A DNA stretch of 64,000 nucleotides from Phylloscopus collybita (taxonomy: Eukaryota > Chordata > Aves > Passeriformes > Phylloscopidae): assembly GCA_027886175.1 (NCBI GenBank), contig JAJNNQ010000028.1:62001-126000 (forward strand), in the 5' to 3' direction. Positions 1-18,699 of the stretch are shown here, in pieces. How positions within the stretch are numbered: the stretch's first letter is position 1; the number at the start of each line of letters is the position of its first letter. The position numbers and the translations under genes were made by a program. The notes below the pieces were generated by a model that was given only the letters and a program-made list of their open reading frames with translations, had not been told where the DNA came from and did not search any database.

Positions 1-10
1 CACAGGGAAA

Positions 11-425
11 ATGTGGGAAAGCATGGAAAAATTGTGGAAAAGCATGGAAAAATGTGGGAAAGCATGGGAAAAATGTGGGAAAACACAGGAAAAATGTGGG
101 AAAACATGGGAAAAATGTGGGAAAACATGGGAAAAAATGTGGGAAAACATGGGAAAAATGTGGGAAAACATGGGAAAAATGTGGGAAAACACGGGAAAAA
201 TGTGGGAAAACACGGGAAAAATGTGGGAAAACACGGGAAAAATGTGGGAAAACACGGAGAAAATGTGGGAAAACAGGGGGAAAAAGTGGGAAAACATGGG
301 AAAAAATGTGGGAAAACATGGGAAAAATGTGGGAAAACATGGGGAAATTGTGGGAAAACACGGGAAAAATGTGGGAAAACACGGAGAAAATGTGGGAAAA
401 CACGGGAAAAATGTGGGAAAACAGG
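11..425. repeat. 21-bp minisatellite
   Basis: About 20 copies of a 21-bp A/G-rich unit built from GTGGGAAAACA followed by CGGGAAAAAT. The unit is a multiple of three, so every forward frame stays open and reads as a seven-residue repeat (MWENTGK). This is repeat read-through, not a gene. Confidence 0.9.
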
Positions 426-616
426 GCCTCAGCCCCAAGTGGTTGTGGCAATGGGGCCCGGCGTTCCCCATCCCACTTTTTCTGGGTCAGGCACAGCCCC
501 TGGAGAAGGGATTTGTTCCAACTGATGGGAAAAAAACCACTTTTGGAACCAAAAATTCCCCTTTTCCCAATGAATGTGGAGTGTGGGGAAGCTCCAGCCC
601 CGGGAATTCGTGATTT

Positions 617-985
617 GTCCCGTTAATTGTAAATATTTATCCCAATAAATACAAATATTTATCCCTTAAAATGTGAATATTTATCCCATTAAATGTAATT
701 ATTTATCCCAGTAAATACAAATATTTATCCCATTAAATGTAGATATTTATCCCAAGAAATGTAGATATTTATCCCATTAAATGTAAATATTTATCCCATT
801 AAATGTAAATATTAATCCCATTAAATACACATATTTATCCCATTAAATGTAATTATTTATTCCATTAAATGTAAATATGTATCCCATTAAATACAAATAT
901 TTATCCCTTAAAATGTAAATATTTATCCCTTAAAATGTAAATATTTAGCCCATTAAATGGAAGCCTTTATTCCATTAAATATAAA
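617..985. repeat. AT-rich ~22-bp minisatellite
   Basis: About 16 degenerate copies of a unit made of TATTTATCCC and ATTAAATGTAAA. It is strikingly AT-rich beside GC-rich neighbours. No coding potential is seen. Confidence 0.88.
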
Positions 986-1053
986 CACAGCTCCGGTCAG
1001 AAGCAGTGGGAATGTCAGGGACAGGACTGAATTAAAATTTAAGTATAAATCCT

Positions 1054-1260
1054 TCCATAAAATAAAATAAAATAAAATAAAATAAAATAAAATAAAATAA
1101 AATAAAATAAAAATTTAAAAATTTAAAAATTTAAAAATTTAAAATAAATAAAATAAAATAAAATAAAATATAAAAAAAATTTAAAAAATAAAATAAAATA
1201 AAATAAAACAAAACAAAACAAAACAAAATAAAATAAAATAAAATAAAATAAAATAAAATA
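1054..1260. repeat. (TAAAA)n pentanucleotide microsatellite
   Basis: Runs of AAAAT pentamers, interrupted by AAATTTAAA and a short AAAAC stretch. Simple sequence, possibly grown from an old poly-A tail; no attached element is recognisable. Confidence 0.9.
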
Positions 1261-1478
1261 CGGAATGGGGGGGAGGTGGGCTCCTTCTGGCTGTTCCCAA
1301 AGCTCCTCCTGGGACTGGGGTCTTTGGCTGTTGGGATTTTTCAGGGAAGGCGGCTGGGAATGGGGGCACGGAGGCTGGGAAGGGGTTAACTCCGGCTGCG
1401 GGGAAAGGGAGGCGCTGAATTATTGATGGCAGCGGGAAAAGAGAGCGGAGCCAGGGGCTGCTTGGGGGGTCAGGACCC

Positions 1479-1885
1479 CAGATCCCATCCCCACGGGATC
1501 CCAGATCCCATCCCCACGGGATCCCAGATCCCATCCCTGTGGGATCCCAGATCCCATCCCTGCCAGATCCCAGATCCCATCCCCATGGGATCCCAGATCC
1601 CATTCCTGTGGGATCCCAGATCCCATCCCCACAGGATCCCAGATCCATCCCTGCAGGATCCCAGATCCCATCCCTGCTGGATCCCAGATCCCATCCCTAT
1701 GGGACTCCAGATCCCATTCCTGTGGAATCAGGATCCCAGATCCCATCCCTGCAGGACCCCAGTTCCCATCCCCATGGGACCCCAGATCCCATCCCTGTTG
1801 AATTAGGATCCCAGTTCCCATCCCTGCAGGATCCCAGTTCCCATTCCCATGGAATCCCAGATCCCACCCCTGTGGGACCCCAGAG
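1479..1885. repeat. 23-bp GATCCCA minisatellite
   Basis: Tandem copies of a 23-bp unit (GATCCCATCCCCA + CGGGATCCCA) with an internal inverted GGATCC theme. Because 23 is not a multiple of three, the frame rotates and repeats every 69 bp. Confidence 0.9.
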
Positions 1886-2320
1886 ATCGGAGATTCCAGG
1901 GATCCAGCCCCATCCCAGGCCTCACTCCCAGGGCTGGGAAGTGAACGATTCCAGCTGTGGGATCAGCAGGATCCCCCTGGAACAGCCGGATCCACTTGGA
2001 TCCCCCCGACCTGGTCCAGGATCTGCCTTTTCCCGGGGAAATCCCCCTGAAATCCCGGAATTCAGGCTGGAAAATCCCTCGGGCTTCCCCAGATCCGGCG
2101 TTCCTGGGGATAAATCCCGGCGGGATCGGGAGATCCCGGGGACCCGGCCCCATCCCAGGCCCGGTTCCCGGGATGCGGGAATGCGGGAATGCCGCCGGTT
2201 GCCATGGAAACGGGCTGGAGGAGGGGATCACCCCCATCCCCCACCCCCGGCCCGGCCCGGACCCTGCCCCGCACCCGGGAGCGCGGGGATCTGGAGCCGC
2301 CGGGAACGGCGGGATCTGGA
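1886..2320. other. CpG-rich non-repetitive interval
   Basis: Mostly unique sequence that becomes GC- and CpG-rich toward its right end. No exon with splice sites was found. It contains an RFX-type X-box, listed separately, so it may be regulatory. Confidence 0.4.
2198..2211. promoter_or_regulatory. RFX-type X-box
   Basis: GTTGCCATGGAAAC is a near-palindromic match to the RFX X-box (GTNRCC-N0-3-RGYAAC class). It lies in unique CpG-rich sequence between two minisatellites. No transcript start is recognised beside it, so the target gene is unknown. Confidence 0.5.
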
Positions 2321-2324
2321 CAGG

Positions 2325-2805
2325 GATCCGGCCCAGGGATCCACCCAGGGATCCAGACACAGGGATCCACCCAGGGATCTGGCCCAGTGATCCGACACAG
2401 GGATCCAGACACAGGGATCCACCCAGGGATCTGGCCCAGGGATCCAGACACAGGGATCCAGACACAGGGATCCACCCAGGGATCTGGCCCAGGGATCCAG
2501 ACACAGGGATCCAGACACAGGGATCCACCCAGGGATCTGGCCCAGTGATCCAGACACAGGGATCCAGACACAGGGATCCACCCAGGGATCTGGCCCAGGG
2601 ATCCAGACACAGGGATCCAGACACAGGGATCCAGCCCAGGGATCTGGCCCAGGGATCTGGCCCAGCGATCTGGACACAGGGATCTGATACAGGGATCCAT
2701 GCAGGGATCCTGACACGGGGATCCAGCCCAGGGATCCAGACAGGGATCCGACCCAGGGATCCAGCCCAGGGATCCTGACACAGGGATCCAGGATCCCAAG
2801 ATCCA
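2325..2805. repeat. 14-bp minisatellite
   Basis: Over 30 copies of AGGGATCCAGACAC and variants ending in ACCC or TCTGGCCC. Both strands carry long open frames for this reason only. Confidence 0.92.
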
Positions 2806-3665
2806 GCAGAGGGATCCAGCGCAGGGATCCTGGAGCCAAAGGGATCCAGCCGAGGGATCTGCCAGAGGGACCCAGCGGAGGGATCTGAGCTCTGGATCCT
2901 GCCAGAGGGATCCTGCTGGGAGGATCCTTCCATCGGGATCTTGACAACGGGGCTGGCACAGGGGACGTGGAGTGACTTGGGAGACGTGGGAATGGCACAG
3001 GGCTGGGAAAAGGGATCGGGAGAAGGGATCGGGAAAAGGGATCAGGAAAGGGGAACAGGAAAAGGGAACAGGAAAAGGGATTGGGAAAAGGGATGGGGAA
3101 AAGGGAATAATCCCCAAGGCCTCCTTTCCCCGCTTTGGGGAAGCACAAACACCTCGGGACACGAAAGAGCCTTTGGAATCAGGGTTTTGGGATCTGAGTT
3201 TGGGATCAAGGATTGGGAGCAGGGTTTGGGATCAGCCTTTGGGATCAGGCACTGGAATCAGCCTGTGGACGCAGCCCAGCCCCCCCCCAGGCACGGGCAG
3301 CTCTTCCCGAAATTCCAGCCGGGATCCCGAGGGGCTCCGGGACCCTCCCGCCGCAATCCTTCCCCGCCGTTGCATCACGAGGGAAGCGCTCCCTTAAGTT
3401 GGATTTCCAGGATAAATCCCCCCCCCCCCAACCCCCTCCTCCTCCTCCTCCTCCTCCTTCCCCTCCTCCCTCCCCGGGCGCACCTGGACAAATCCAGGTT
3501 ATTCCAAACCTCTGCAACATCCAAACCCCCACCTCGCATCCCGAATATTTTTTTTTTTCCTCACCCCCGATGGAAAAAATTCCCGCATTTTTGGGTCGTT
3601 TCCCGCCCTCCCTTTGGCGTCAGGACATTCCCGCAGCACCGCAGAGGGAGAGGGGGGGGAAAAAA
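2806..3665. other. low-complexity intergenic sequence
   Basis: Short runs of GGGAAAAGGGATC near 3000-3110, a (CCT)n tract near 3436-3475 and poly-T/poly-A tracts. No exon, RNA gene or element was recognised. ABHD8, the expected neighbour of MRPL34 in mammals, was not seen. Confidence 0.5.
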
Positions 3666-3879
3666 AATAAAATAAATAAATCGCCGCTCACCTCATTTAT
3701 TGCCGAGGGTTGCCGGAGATGGGGATGGGGACGAAAAAAAAAATAATAAAAAAAAAATCCTGGAATCCCGCAGGATTCCCGATGGGAAAAGCAGCGCAGG
3801 CGGGGGGGAGCAGGGTGGGTAAAATCCAGATTTTTTTTTTCTTTTTTTCTTTTTTTTTTCCAGGCGTTTTGGAAGAGCG

Positions 3880-4085
3880 GGAGGGGAGGAAACCTCTTCA
3901 GCTGCGCTCAACGCCCCCCGGAAAAATCCCCCAAATCCCCCGGATCGCCCCCATGGCGGCGGCGGCCGCTCGCCCCCCGCTCGGTGGGGACCCGGGGGGG
4001 GTTTGTCCTTGGAGCTGTCGCCATGGAAAGCCCCGAAATCCCTCCTCAGGAGGCGGGACCGGCGGCTGATGGACACCGGGATGGG
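3880..4085. other. CpG-rich island of unknown function
   Basis: Unique CpG-dense sequence with a GCC-repeat start-like context at 3954 and an X-box-like GTCGCCATGGAAAG at 4017-4030. It could be an untranslated promoter or exon of a gene running left. No protein with recognisable similarity is encoded on either strand. Confidence 0.35.
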
Positions 4086-4094
4086 CCAGTGACA

Positions 4095-4562
4095 GCGCGG
4101 GGACAGGGACAGGGACAGGGATGGGGATGGGGACAGGGACAGGGATGGGGACACAGGGACAGGGATGGGGACAAGGGACAGGGATGGGGACAGGGACAGG
4201 GACAGGGGGACAGGGACAGGGGATGGGGACAGGGGACAGGGATGGGGACAGGGACAGGGACGGGGGGACAGGGACAGGGGATGGGGGGACAGGGACAGGG
4301 ATGGGGACAGGGGGACAGGGACACAGGGACAAGGGACAGGGATGGGGACAGGGACGGACGGGGGGACGGGGACAGGGATGGGGATGGGGACAGGGACAGG
4401 GACAGGGGACAGGGGGACAGGGGACAGGGATGGGGACAGGGGAACAGGGACAGGGGGACAGAGACAGGGATAGGGACAGGGATGGGGACAGGGACAGGGG
4501 ACAGGGGAACAGGGACAGGGGGACAGGGACAGGGGAACAGGGACAGGGGGACAGGGACAGAG
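4095..4562. repeat. (GGGACA)n hexanucleotide array
   Basis: Hexamers GGGACA and GGGATG with GGGG slips. The same hexamer recurs inside ANO8 introns and, as its complement, at 60.15-60.44 kb. Confidence 0.9.
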
Positions 4563-4617
4563 GTGGCATTTGGGATGGGGTGGTGACAGCATGGTGGTGG
4601 TTGTAGGGTGGCAAAGG

Positions 4618-5010
4618 GCGCGAGTGTGGCAGTGGCACGGGCAGTGCCATGGGGGTGGCAGTGCCACAAACCTGTCACAGGTGTGGCAGTGCTGTGAGTG
4701 TGGCAGTGCCATGGGGGTGGCAATGCCACAAACCTGTCACAGGTGTGGCAGTGCCGTGAGTGTGGCAGTGCCACAGCTGTGTCACACGTGGCAGTGCCGT
4801 GAGTGTGGCAGTGCCATGGGGGTGGCAGTGCCACAAACCTGTCACAGGTGTGGCAGTGCCATGAGTGTGACAGTGCCGTGAGTGTGGCAGTGCCATGGGG
4901 GTGGCAGTGCCATGGGGGTGGCAATGCCACAAACCTGTCACAGGTGTGGCAGTGCCGTGGGGGTGGCAGTGCCACAGCCGTGTCACACGTGGCAGTGCCA
5001 GGAAGGTGCC
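4618..5010. repeat. GTGGCAGTGCC composite minisatellite
   Basis: Composite units of GTGGCAGTGCCATGGGG and GCCACAAACCTGTCACAGGT. Self-complementary GGCAGTGCC/GGCACTGCC elements could form hairpins. No gene is seen. Confidence 0.88.
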
Positions 5011-5195
5011 CCAGGTGTGGCAGTGCCACCAGCGTGTCCCAGCTCAGGGCACCAGGACAGGACAAACACCAAACCAGGGCTGACTTTTGGGTTTGTTTTT
5101 CCCAGATTTTGGGCTCTGGGAGGGTGGAGCCTCATCCCTGCTGGGGACACAAATCCAGGAGGGACAACCCCGGAGCTGTTCCTGCTCTTGGGACA

Positions 5196-5420
5196 GGGCT
5201 GGCATTGATCCAGAAAAGAAAAATCCTGGAATTGTTTGGTCTTACACTTAGAAGGACCTTAAATCCCATCCAGCCCCACCTTGGACCTTCCCGGCTCGCT
5301 CCAGCCTCTCCTTGGGCACTTCCAGGGCTGGAGCAGCCACGGCTTCCCCGGGGCTCCCGGCCCGTTCCCACCCCACGCTCCCAGCCGGGAATTCCTGCCC
5401 CAATTTCCCGGCTGGAAGCC
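5196..5420 (-). mobile_element. CR1 LINE 3'-end fragment, antisense
   Basis: Segments such as TGGAATTGTTTGG, AAGGACCTTAAATCCCATCC and GGGCACTTCCAGGGCTGG resemble the tail of avian and reptilian CR1 retrotransposons read antisense, so the element's 3' end faces the low-coordinate side. It is short, diverged and without an open frame. CR1 is abundant in birds, which supports an avian source. Assignment rests on remembered consensus features, not a search. Confidence 0.65.
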
Positions 5421-5552
5421 GCTCCCCGTGTCCTGCCCCTCCAGCCCTCACCCCGAGTCCCTCTCCAGCCCCCTGCAAATCCCTTTTAGGCACCGAGAGT
5501 GGCTTTGAGGCGACAATGACAGCCCCCGAGGCGACAAGGCCGCAGTGCTGCC

Positions 5553-5566
5553 GTTGCCATGGTAAC
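5553..5566. promoter_or_regulatory. Perfect palindromic RFX X-box, MRPL34 promoter
   Basis: GTTGCCATGGTAAC is a perfect 14-bp palindrome matching the RFX X-box, 118 bp upstream of the MRPL34 start codon. A ZNF143-type site and CCAAT boxes follow it. Confidence 0.65.
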
Positions 5567-5587
5567 TCCGCCACGACCCCCGGGGGG

Positions 5588-5604
5588 ACTACAACTCCCA
5601 TCAG
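5588..5604 (+). promoter_or_regulatory. ZNF143/STAF-like site, MRPL34 promoter
   Basis: ACTACAACTCCCATCAG shares the core ACTACAACTCCCA with the ZNF143 (SBS) consensus, diverging at the last positions. A fuller copy stands upstream of DDA1 at 6567. Confidence 0.6.
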
Positions 5605-5628
5605 CCCCTCGGCACGGCGCTGGCTGTG

Positions 5629-5652
5629 ATTGGCTGGGAGGATGGAGCCAAT
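5629..5652. promoter_or_regulatory. Paired inverted CCAAT boxes, MRPL34 promoter
   Basis: ATTGG at 5629-5633 and CCAAT at 5648-5652 are NF-Y-type boxes in opposite orientation, 31-55 bp before the start codon. No TATA box is present. The start itself sits in AAAATGGCGGC, a YY1-like initiator context common at ribosomal and mitochondrial genes. Confidence 0.6.
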
Positions 5653-5683
5653 GGGAAGCGGCGTTGTTGGCGGGCGGAGCAAA

Positions 5684-6090
5684 ATGGCGGCGCTGAGCCC
5701 GCTGTGGGCGCGGGCTGGGGGCCGCAGGTACCGGGAGGGGAAATTCCAACCTTAAAATTCCAAATTTATCCCAAATTTCCCTCTCCTCACTCCTTGTTCT
5801 TGCTTTAATTTCCCCCAAGCTTTTCCCTGCTGCGAGGTTTTCCTTTCCCGCCGCTCTCAAACCGTCTGGAGCCGCTTCCCGGAACTTCCAACCCCTCCGT
5901 TCTCTGCCGCTTCCCGGTTCCGCCGTGGAATTCCCAACAGATCCGTGGAAGAACCCGAGGGAACGAGTACCAGCCCAACAACTGGAAGCGGAAGAAGACG
6001 CACGGTTGGATCAAACGGATCAGAACTCCCGGCGGCATCGCCGTGATCCTGCGGCGAATGCTCAAGGGCAGGAAATCCCTCAGCCACTGA
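5684..6090 (+). CDS. MRPL34: Mitochondrial ribosomal protein L34 (bL34m)
   Basis: Two coding exons, 5684-5727 and 5820-6090, join in frame (44 nt plus 271 nt) to give 104 residues. The donor is CAG|GTACCG and the acceptor CCCCCAAG. The first ~55 residues are Arg/Ser/Pro-rich with almost no acid, as expected of a mitochondrial presequence. The C-terminal part carries the bL34 signature: [17 protein letters not shown] and [12 protein letters not shown], with the final RKSLSH typical of the family. bL34m belongs to the large subunit of the mitoribosome. Human MRPL34 is slightly shorter (92 residues). An acceptor-like AG at 5939 would skip most of the presequence and break the frame, so the 5820 acceptor is preferred. 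DDA1 follows about 0.7 kb downstream on the same strand, as in human. No canonical AATAAA was found after the stop. Confidence 0.95.
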
Positions 6091-6560
6091 GGGAGCCTCT
6101 GGAATTCTCCGGGAATTCGGGATCGCCCCGCCGAGCCAGGGAGCTGCTGCCCAGCCCTGCTGTCCTCGTCACCCGGCTGGCCTCTGAGGGGTTTTGGGGA
6201 CGCGCTCCCTGCTGCAGTTGTTAAATTAATCCTCGGGGTTTTTTCCGTGTATTTATTCCGAGTGTTTTGTTTATAAACGTGGGAATGCGGAGTGTGGTTA
6301 AATCCCAGCGTGTCGCCTGGAGCTTCCTGCGCTAATTAGGAGGGGAAAGTCAGCGAGGAGGGGGAATTTGGCGTGTCCAGGCTCCGATGTTTGGGAAGCG
6401 GGGGAAGGATTCGGGGTGTGGAATTAGGGGTGGAACTCAGGTTGGCTTCACTCGGCAGCTGCGTCCCGCGGGATCCTGATTCCAGCATCACCTCTGGGAT
6501 GGGATAAAGGGAAGGAATTCTCCTCCGCGCCGTTAATGAGCCGCCCCTTAATTAACGGGC
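6091..6560 (+). other. MRPL34-DDA1 intergenic region
   Basis: Unique sequence containing the presumed MRPL34 3' UTR. It has AT-rich patches near 6220-6280 but no canonical poly-A hexamer on the plus strand. No further gene is seen. Confidence 0.4.
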
Positions 6561-6566
6561 GCCCAA

Positions 6567-6585
6567 ACTACAACTCCCAGCATGC
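6567..6585 (+). promoter_or_regulatory. ZNF143/STAF site, DDA1 promoter
   Basis: ACTACAACTCCCAGCATGC is a full-length match to the ZNF143 (SBS) motif, about 210 bp upstream of the DDA1 start codon. Confidence 0.75.
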
Positions 6586-6679
6586 CCCGCGCCGCGCTCC
6601 ATCCGGGTCCCACCCGCCCCACCCTTCCGGGCGGGCACGTCCTGCCCTCAGCCCAACCTTCCCGCCGCTGATTGACGCG

Positions 6680-6723
6680 CGCCGCGCCCAATAGCGACGC
6701 GGCGTTTCGCGGCGCGGCCCAAT
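6680..6723. promoter_or_regulatory. CCAAT boxes in CpG-island promoter of DDA1
   Basis: CCAAT at 6688-6692 and 6719-6723 lie 31 bp apart, roughly three helical turns, in a dense CpG island covering about 6550-7080. There is no TATA box. Confidence 0.6.
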
Positions 6724-6795
6724 CGGCGCGCCCGAGGCGGGCGGCCATGACAGTGGGCGGGCCGGGGCGGCTCCTCCCGGCTGGCGGCGGCGAAG

Positions 6796-15005
<8,210 letters not shown>

Positions 15006-17260
15006 GGAGCAGCAGCGGGAATCCGGGAATTCCCGGGGATTCCCGGGATCCTGCCCTATTTATTCGGGATTTGCCTCCTTTCCCGGGAGAGGGAGAATCC
15101 TTGCTCCTCCTTCCCCGAATTCCCAGTTTTTCCTGGGATTCCTGGGTTCTACTCCCCTGTGGTATCCCAGAATTTCTGATCTCCCCACAAATTCCCCGTT
15201 TTTTTTTTTCCCTGGGATTTGCTCCTGAGATCTCCCAGGGGAAGTCATTCCCAAAAAATCCGCTTTTTTTCGGGGGGGGGGGGGATTCCTTGCGTTTACT
15301 CCTTGAGATCTTCCCCGAATTCCCCTTTTTTTTCTGGGATCTCCTCCCTTCCCGAAATTCCCAAAATTTTCCTGGGATCCCCCGGATCTGCTCCTGAGAT
15401 CCGCCAGGAGAATTCCTTCTTCCCGAAAAAAAATTTCACTTTGTACCTGGGATTTATTCCCAAAATTCCCGTTTTTTTAATGGGATTCCTCGCGTTTCCC
15501 AGGGGGATTCCTTATTCCCAAAATTCCCCTTTGCCCTGGGATTTCCTTGCCTCTGCTCCTTACGAAATTCCAGGAGAACTCTTTTTTCCTTGTTTTGTTT
15601 CGTTTCGTTTTGTTTTCCCCCCTCACAATTCCACTTTTTTTTTGGGAATTCTCGCCGTCTGCTCCGCCTGCCATCCCACAACTCCTCCCCAAAAATTCCA
15701 CTTTTTCTGGGATCCCCTCCCTTCCCCCCAAAAATCCCCTTTTCCCGCCGTTCCCCAAATCCCCTAACTTGTAAAATTCCAGGATTTTTTTTTTCTTTCC
15801 CCCCCTTTCCCTGGATAAAAATTCCCGGGAATCCTTTGGATCTGAGGCCTTTCCCGTTTTCCCAGAGGATTCCCGAGCCCCATTCCCAGGAATTTGGATC
15901 CCGGGGTTTGTTTATTTTGGGAGGGGGGTGGGGGGAGGAGCCGAATCCGTGGGATTTGTTTTCCGGGATCCATCGCTCCTGCGATCCCGAATTTCCCCGT
16001 CCCCCGGGAATCGCCGGGAATTCCAGGGGCGGAGCGGCTGGGGGCTCGGCCCGGGGAGAATCCCGGGATGGAATCCGGGAATTCCGGGATGGAATTCGGG
16101 AATCCTGGCTCGGAATCCAGGAATCCCGGGATGGAGTTCACGAATCCTGGGATGGAAATCTGGGAATCCTGGGACAAAATCCAAGAATCTCGGGATGGAA
16201 TCTGGGAATTTTGGGCGGAAATCCGGGAATCCTGGCTCAGAATCCGGGAATCCTGGGCTGGAATCCGAGAATCCCGGGACAAAATCTGGGGATCCTGGGA
16301 CGAAATCTGGGAATCCTGGCTCGGAATTCGGGAATCCCGGGTGGAAATCCAGGAATCTCGGGACGGAATTCAGGAATCCTGGTTGGAATATGGGAATCCC
16401 GGACAGAATTCAGGAATCCCGGGACAAAATCTGGGAATCCTGGATGGAATCCTGGGCGGAATCCCGGAATCCCGGCTCGACATTTGGGAATCCTGGCTCG
16501 GAATCCAAGAATCCCAGCCGGAAGCCGGGAATGCGGAGCCGGGACCCCTCGGGACTGGGACGATTCCCCGGAATTCCGGCGCCTTCTCCAGCACCGATCC
16601 CGGAACTCGGAGCCTTCGCCCTCCCCCGGCTGGGAAATCCGCAGGGATTTGGGGTTTTCCAGGAGATTCCCAAAAAAAAAACCCAACCCCAACAACTCCC
16701 AAATGCCCGGCTCTGACTCTGGGAGGATTCCGGCCTCCCCCTTGTCCCGGAAAACCTCGGAAAATCCTGGGAAACGCCGGGAAAATCCGGGAAATCCTTG
16801 GAAAATCCCGGGAAATCCTGGGAAATCCCGGGAAAATCCGGGAGCAGCAGCAGCTGGGGCAGAGCAGGACGCGGCTCCCTCGGAATTCCCGGAAGCCGGG
16901 ACTGGAATTCCATCCGGAACTTTTGGCTCTGCCTGGCTTTTCCCGAATTTTTTTTTGATTTGTTTTGTGATTTTTAATTTTTTTTTTTTTTTAATGGAAG
17001 CGATTTCGGAATTCCTGGAATGCTGGGGGGGGGGGGGAGGGGGAGGGGGAGGGGGAGGAAAAGCGGAATTCCCGGGATTTTTTTTTTTTCTTTTTTTAAT
17101 TTTATTTTTATTTTTTTTTGTCGGGGGGGGGTCGGGGGGAGGTTTCCAGCCGGAGAACCCCGGGAGGAGCCGGAGGATTCCAGGGGCCCTGGGGAGGAAT
17201 TCCCGGGGTTCCGGGATGGCTCGGGAATGTTGATCCATTAAAGAGTTTGGAGCTTCCTGC
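15006..17260 (+). other. Probable DDA1 3' UTR
   Basis: Follows the DDA1 stop directly. It has CT-rich unique sequence, a ~21-bp GGGATGGAATCC repeat (about 16060-16530), G-runs at 17023-17058 and an ATTAAA at 17237-17242. Human DDA1 also has a long 3' UTR. No second gene was recognised on either strand. Confidence 0.5.
17237..17242 (+). terminator. Candidate poly-A signal (ATTAAA), DDA1
   Basis: ATTAAA followed by AGAGTTTGG. It is the first plausible variant hexamer seen after the stop and is unproven. Confidence 0.4.
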
Positions 17261-17299
17261 TGGAATTGCCGCTGTGCTGCTTCCCCCGCTCAGGGAGGG

Positions 17300-17610
17300 A
17301 GGGAGGGAGGGGGGAAAAAAAAACCGGGAATGGGAAAAAATCCCCAAAAAAACCCAACCGGGAATGGGGAAAAAAAAACGGGAATGAAAAAAAAAAACGG
17401 AAATGGGAAAGAAAAAACTGGGAATGGGGAAAAAAAAAAAAACTGGGAATGGGAAAAAAAAATGGGAATGGAAAGGGAATGGGGAAAAAAAACGGGAATG
17501 GGAAAAAAAGAAACAAAAACCCAGGAATGGGAAAAAAAAAACTGGGAATGGGGAAAAAAAATAAAAAAGGGAATGGGAAGAAAAAAAACGGGAATGGGGA
17601 ATTCCGGGCG
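17300..17610. repeat. A-rich GGGAATGGGAAAAAAA array
   Basis: Variable A-runs separated by GGGAATGG or CTGGGAATGGGG. Confidence 0.85.
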
Positions 17611-17639
17611 TGGGGAAAGGTCGGGATTGGGGCAGGGGC

Positions 17640-17835
17640 AGGAGGGGTTTGGGATCCCTGGGTTTGGGGTTGGAACTCTCATCCCATCCGTGGATTTTGG
17701 GGTCCCTGGGTTTGGGATTCCCTGGATTTGGGATCCCGGGTTTGGGATTCCCTGGGTTTGGGATTCCCTGGATTTGGGATCCCAGATTTGGGATTCCCTG
17801 GGTTTGGGATCCCGGGTTTGGGACTCTCATCCATG
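17640..17835. repeat. ~15-bp TTTGGGATCCCTGGG array
   Basis: About a dozen copies of TTTGGGATTCCCTGGG and close variants. No coding potential. Confidence 0.8.
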
Positions 17836-18154
17836 GATTTCTTTGGGATCCTGTCCCGATCCCACCCAGGGCTTTGGGGCTGGAATTCTCCCCCCACTCC
17901 TGGATTTGGGATCCCCCTTCCCCCTCCTCCTCCTCCAGCTCATTCCCGGCTTTTCCTGGAATCCCAAAATTCCTTTTTTTTTTCCCGGGAATTTCTTTTC
18001 CAACAATTCCACGTCTTCACAAAGAAGGAATTGATGCAATTCCAAGGATTTTCCCGGATTTTCCCCATCCTTCCCTCGCTCCTGGGAATACTTGGATCCC
18101 ATTTTCCAGAGGGTTGGGAATGCCGCTCCACATCCGGGGGGGGCTCATTAGCAT

Positions 18155-18170
18155 ATTTGCATATGCAAAC
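18155..18170. promoter_or_regulatory. Palindromic octamer (POU-type) element
   Basis: ATTTGCATATGCAAAC contains a perfect 14-bp palindrome (TTTGCATATGCAAA) made of two opposed octamer half-motifs, resembling POU-dimer sites. It stands in the only unique stretch between the arrays, just before an AATAAA. Confidence 0.45.
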
Positions 18171-18192
18171 GAGACGCGAAACCAGCTGTCGA

Positions 18193-18198
18193 AATAAA
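18193..18198 (+). terminator. Candidate distal poly-A signal (AATAAA)
   Basis: Canonical AATAAA followed by a T-run. It could be the distal DDA1 cleavage signal. Confidence 0.35.
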
Positions 18199-18699
18199 TT
18201 CCTTTTTTTTATTTGCGGATTTTACAAAAATAAATTAAAAAGAAATAAATTAAATCCCCTCCCCCCCCCCTCCCCCTCCCCTTTCCCTTTCCTTTCCTGG
18301 AATTCCCACGGAATTCCCGTTCCAAAGGGAAAAAAATAAAAAAAAAAAAAGGGAAAAACCCATTCCCGAATTTTCCCCTCCTCCGAAATTCCAGAGATTT
18401 TTCTTGGGGTTGCTTTGGGGTTTTGTTTTTTTTGGGGGAAAAGGGATGAGAATTCCTCGGATTTGGGGGTTTTCCCTCTGGGATTCCCGGATGGGAATTC
18501 TGGGAATTCTCTGCTCCAGAGGGAAATGGGATCAAAACCATTCCTGGGGTTTTTGGATTTTTTGGGATGGGCAGAGTGGGAAAATCCCGAGGGAAGAGGA
18601 GCCGGAGCTCCAGGAATTCCCAATTTTCCCAGGATCTCTCCGGGATGTTCCAGGTGAGGCCGGGGCAGGTGGGGGGGAAATTGGGATCCTCCTGGGTCC

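Noticed and set aside
3693..4712. Minus-strand ABHD8 or other gene left of MRPL34
   Set aside because: ABHD8 is expected here by synteny, but no alpha/beta-hydrolase motif was seen. The frame is the complement of the GGGACA array plus poly-K/R tracts.
5941..6090. MRPL34 exon 2 starting at 5941
   Set aside because: The AG at 5939-5940 exists, but joining exon 1 there breaks the frame and removes most of the presequence; the 5820 start is in phase.
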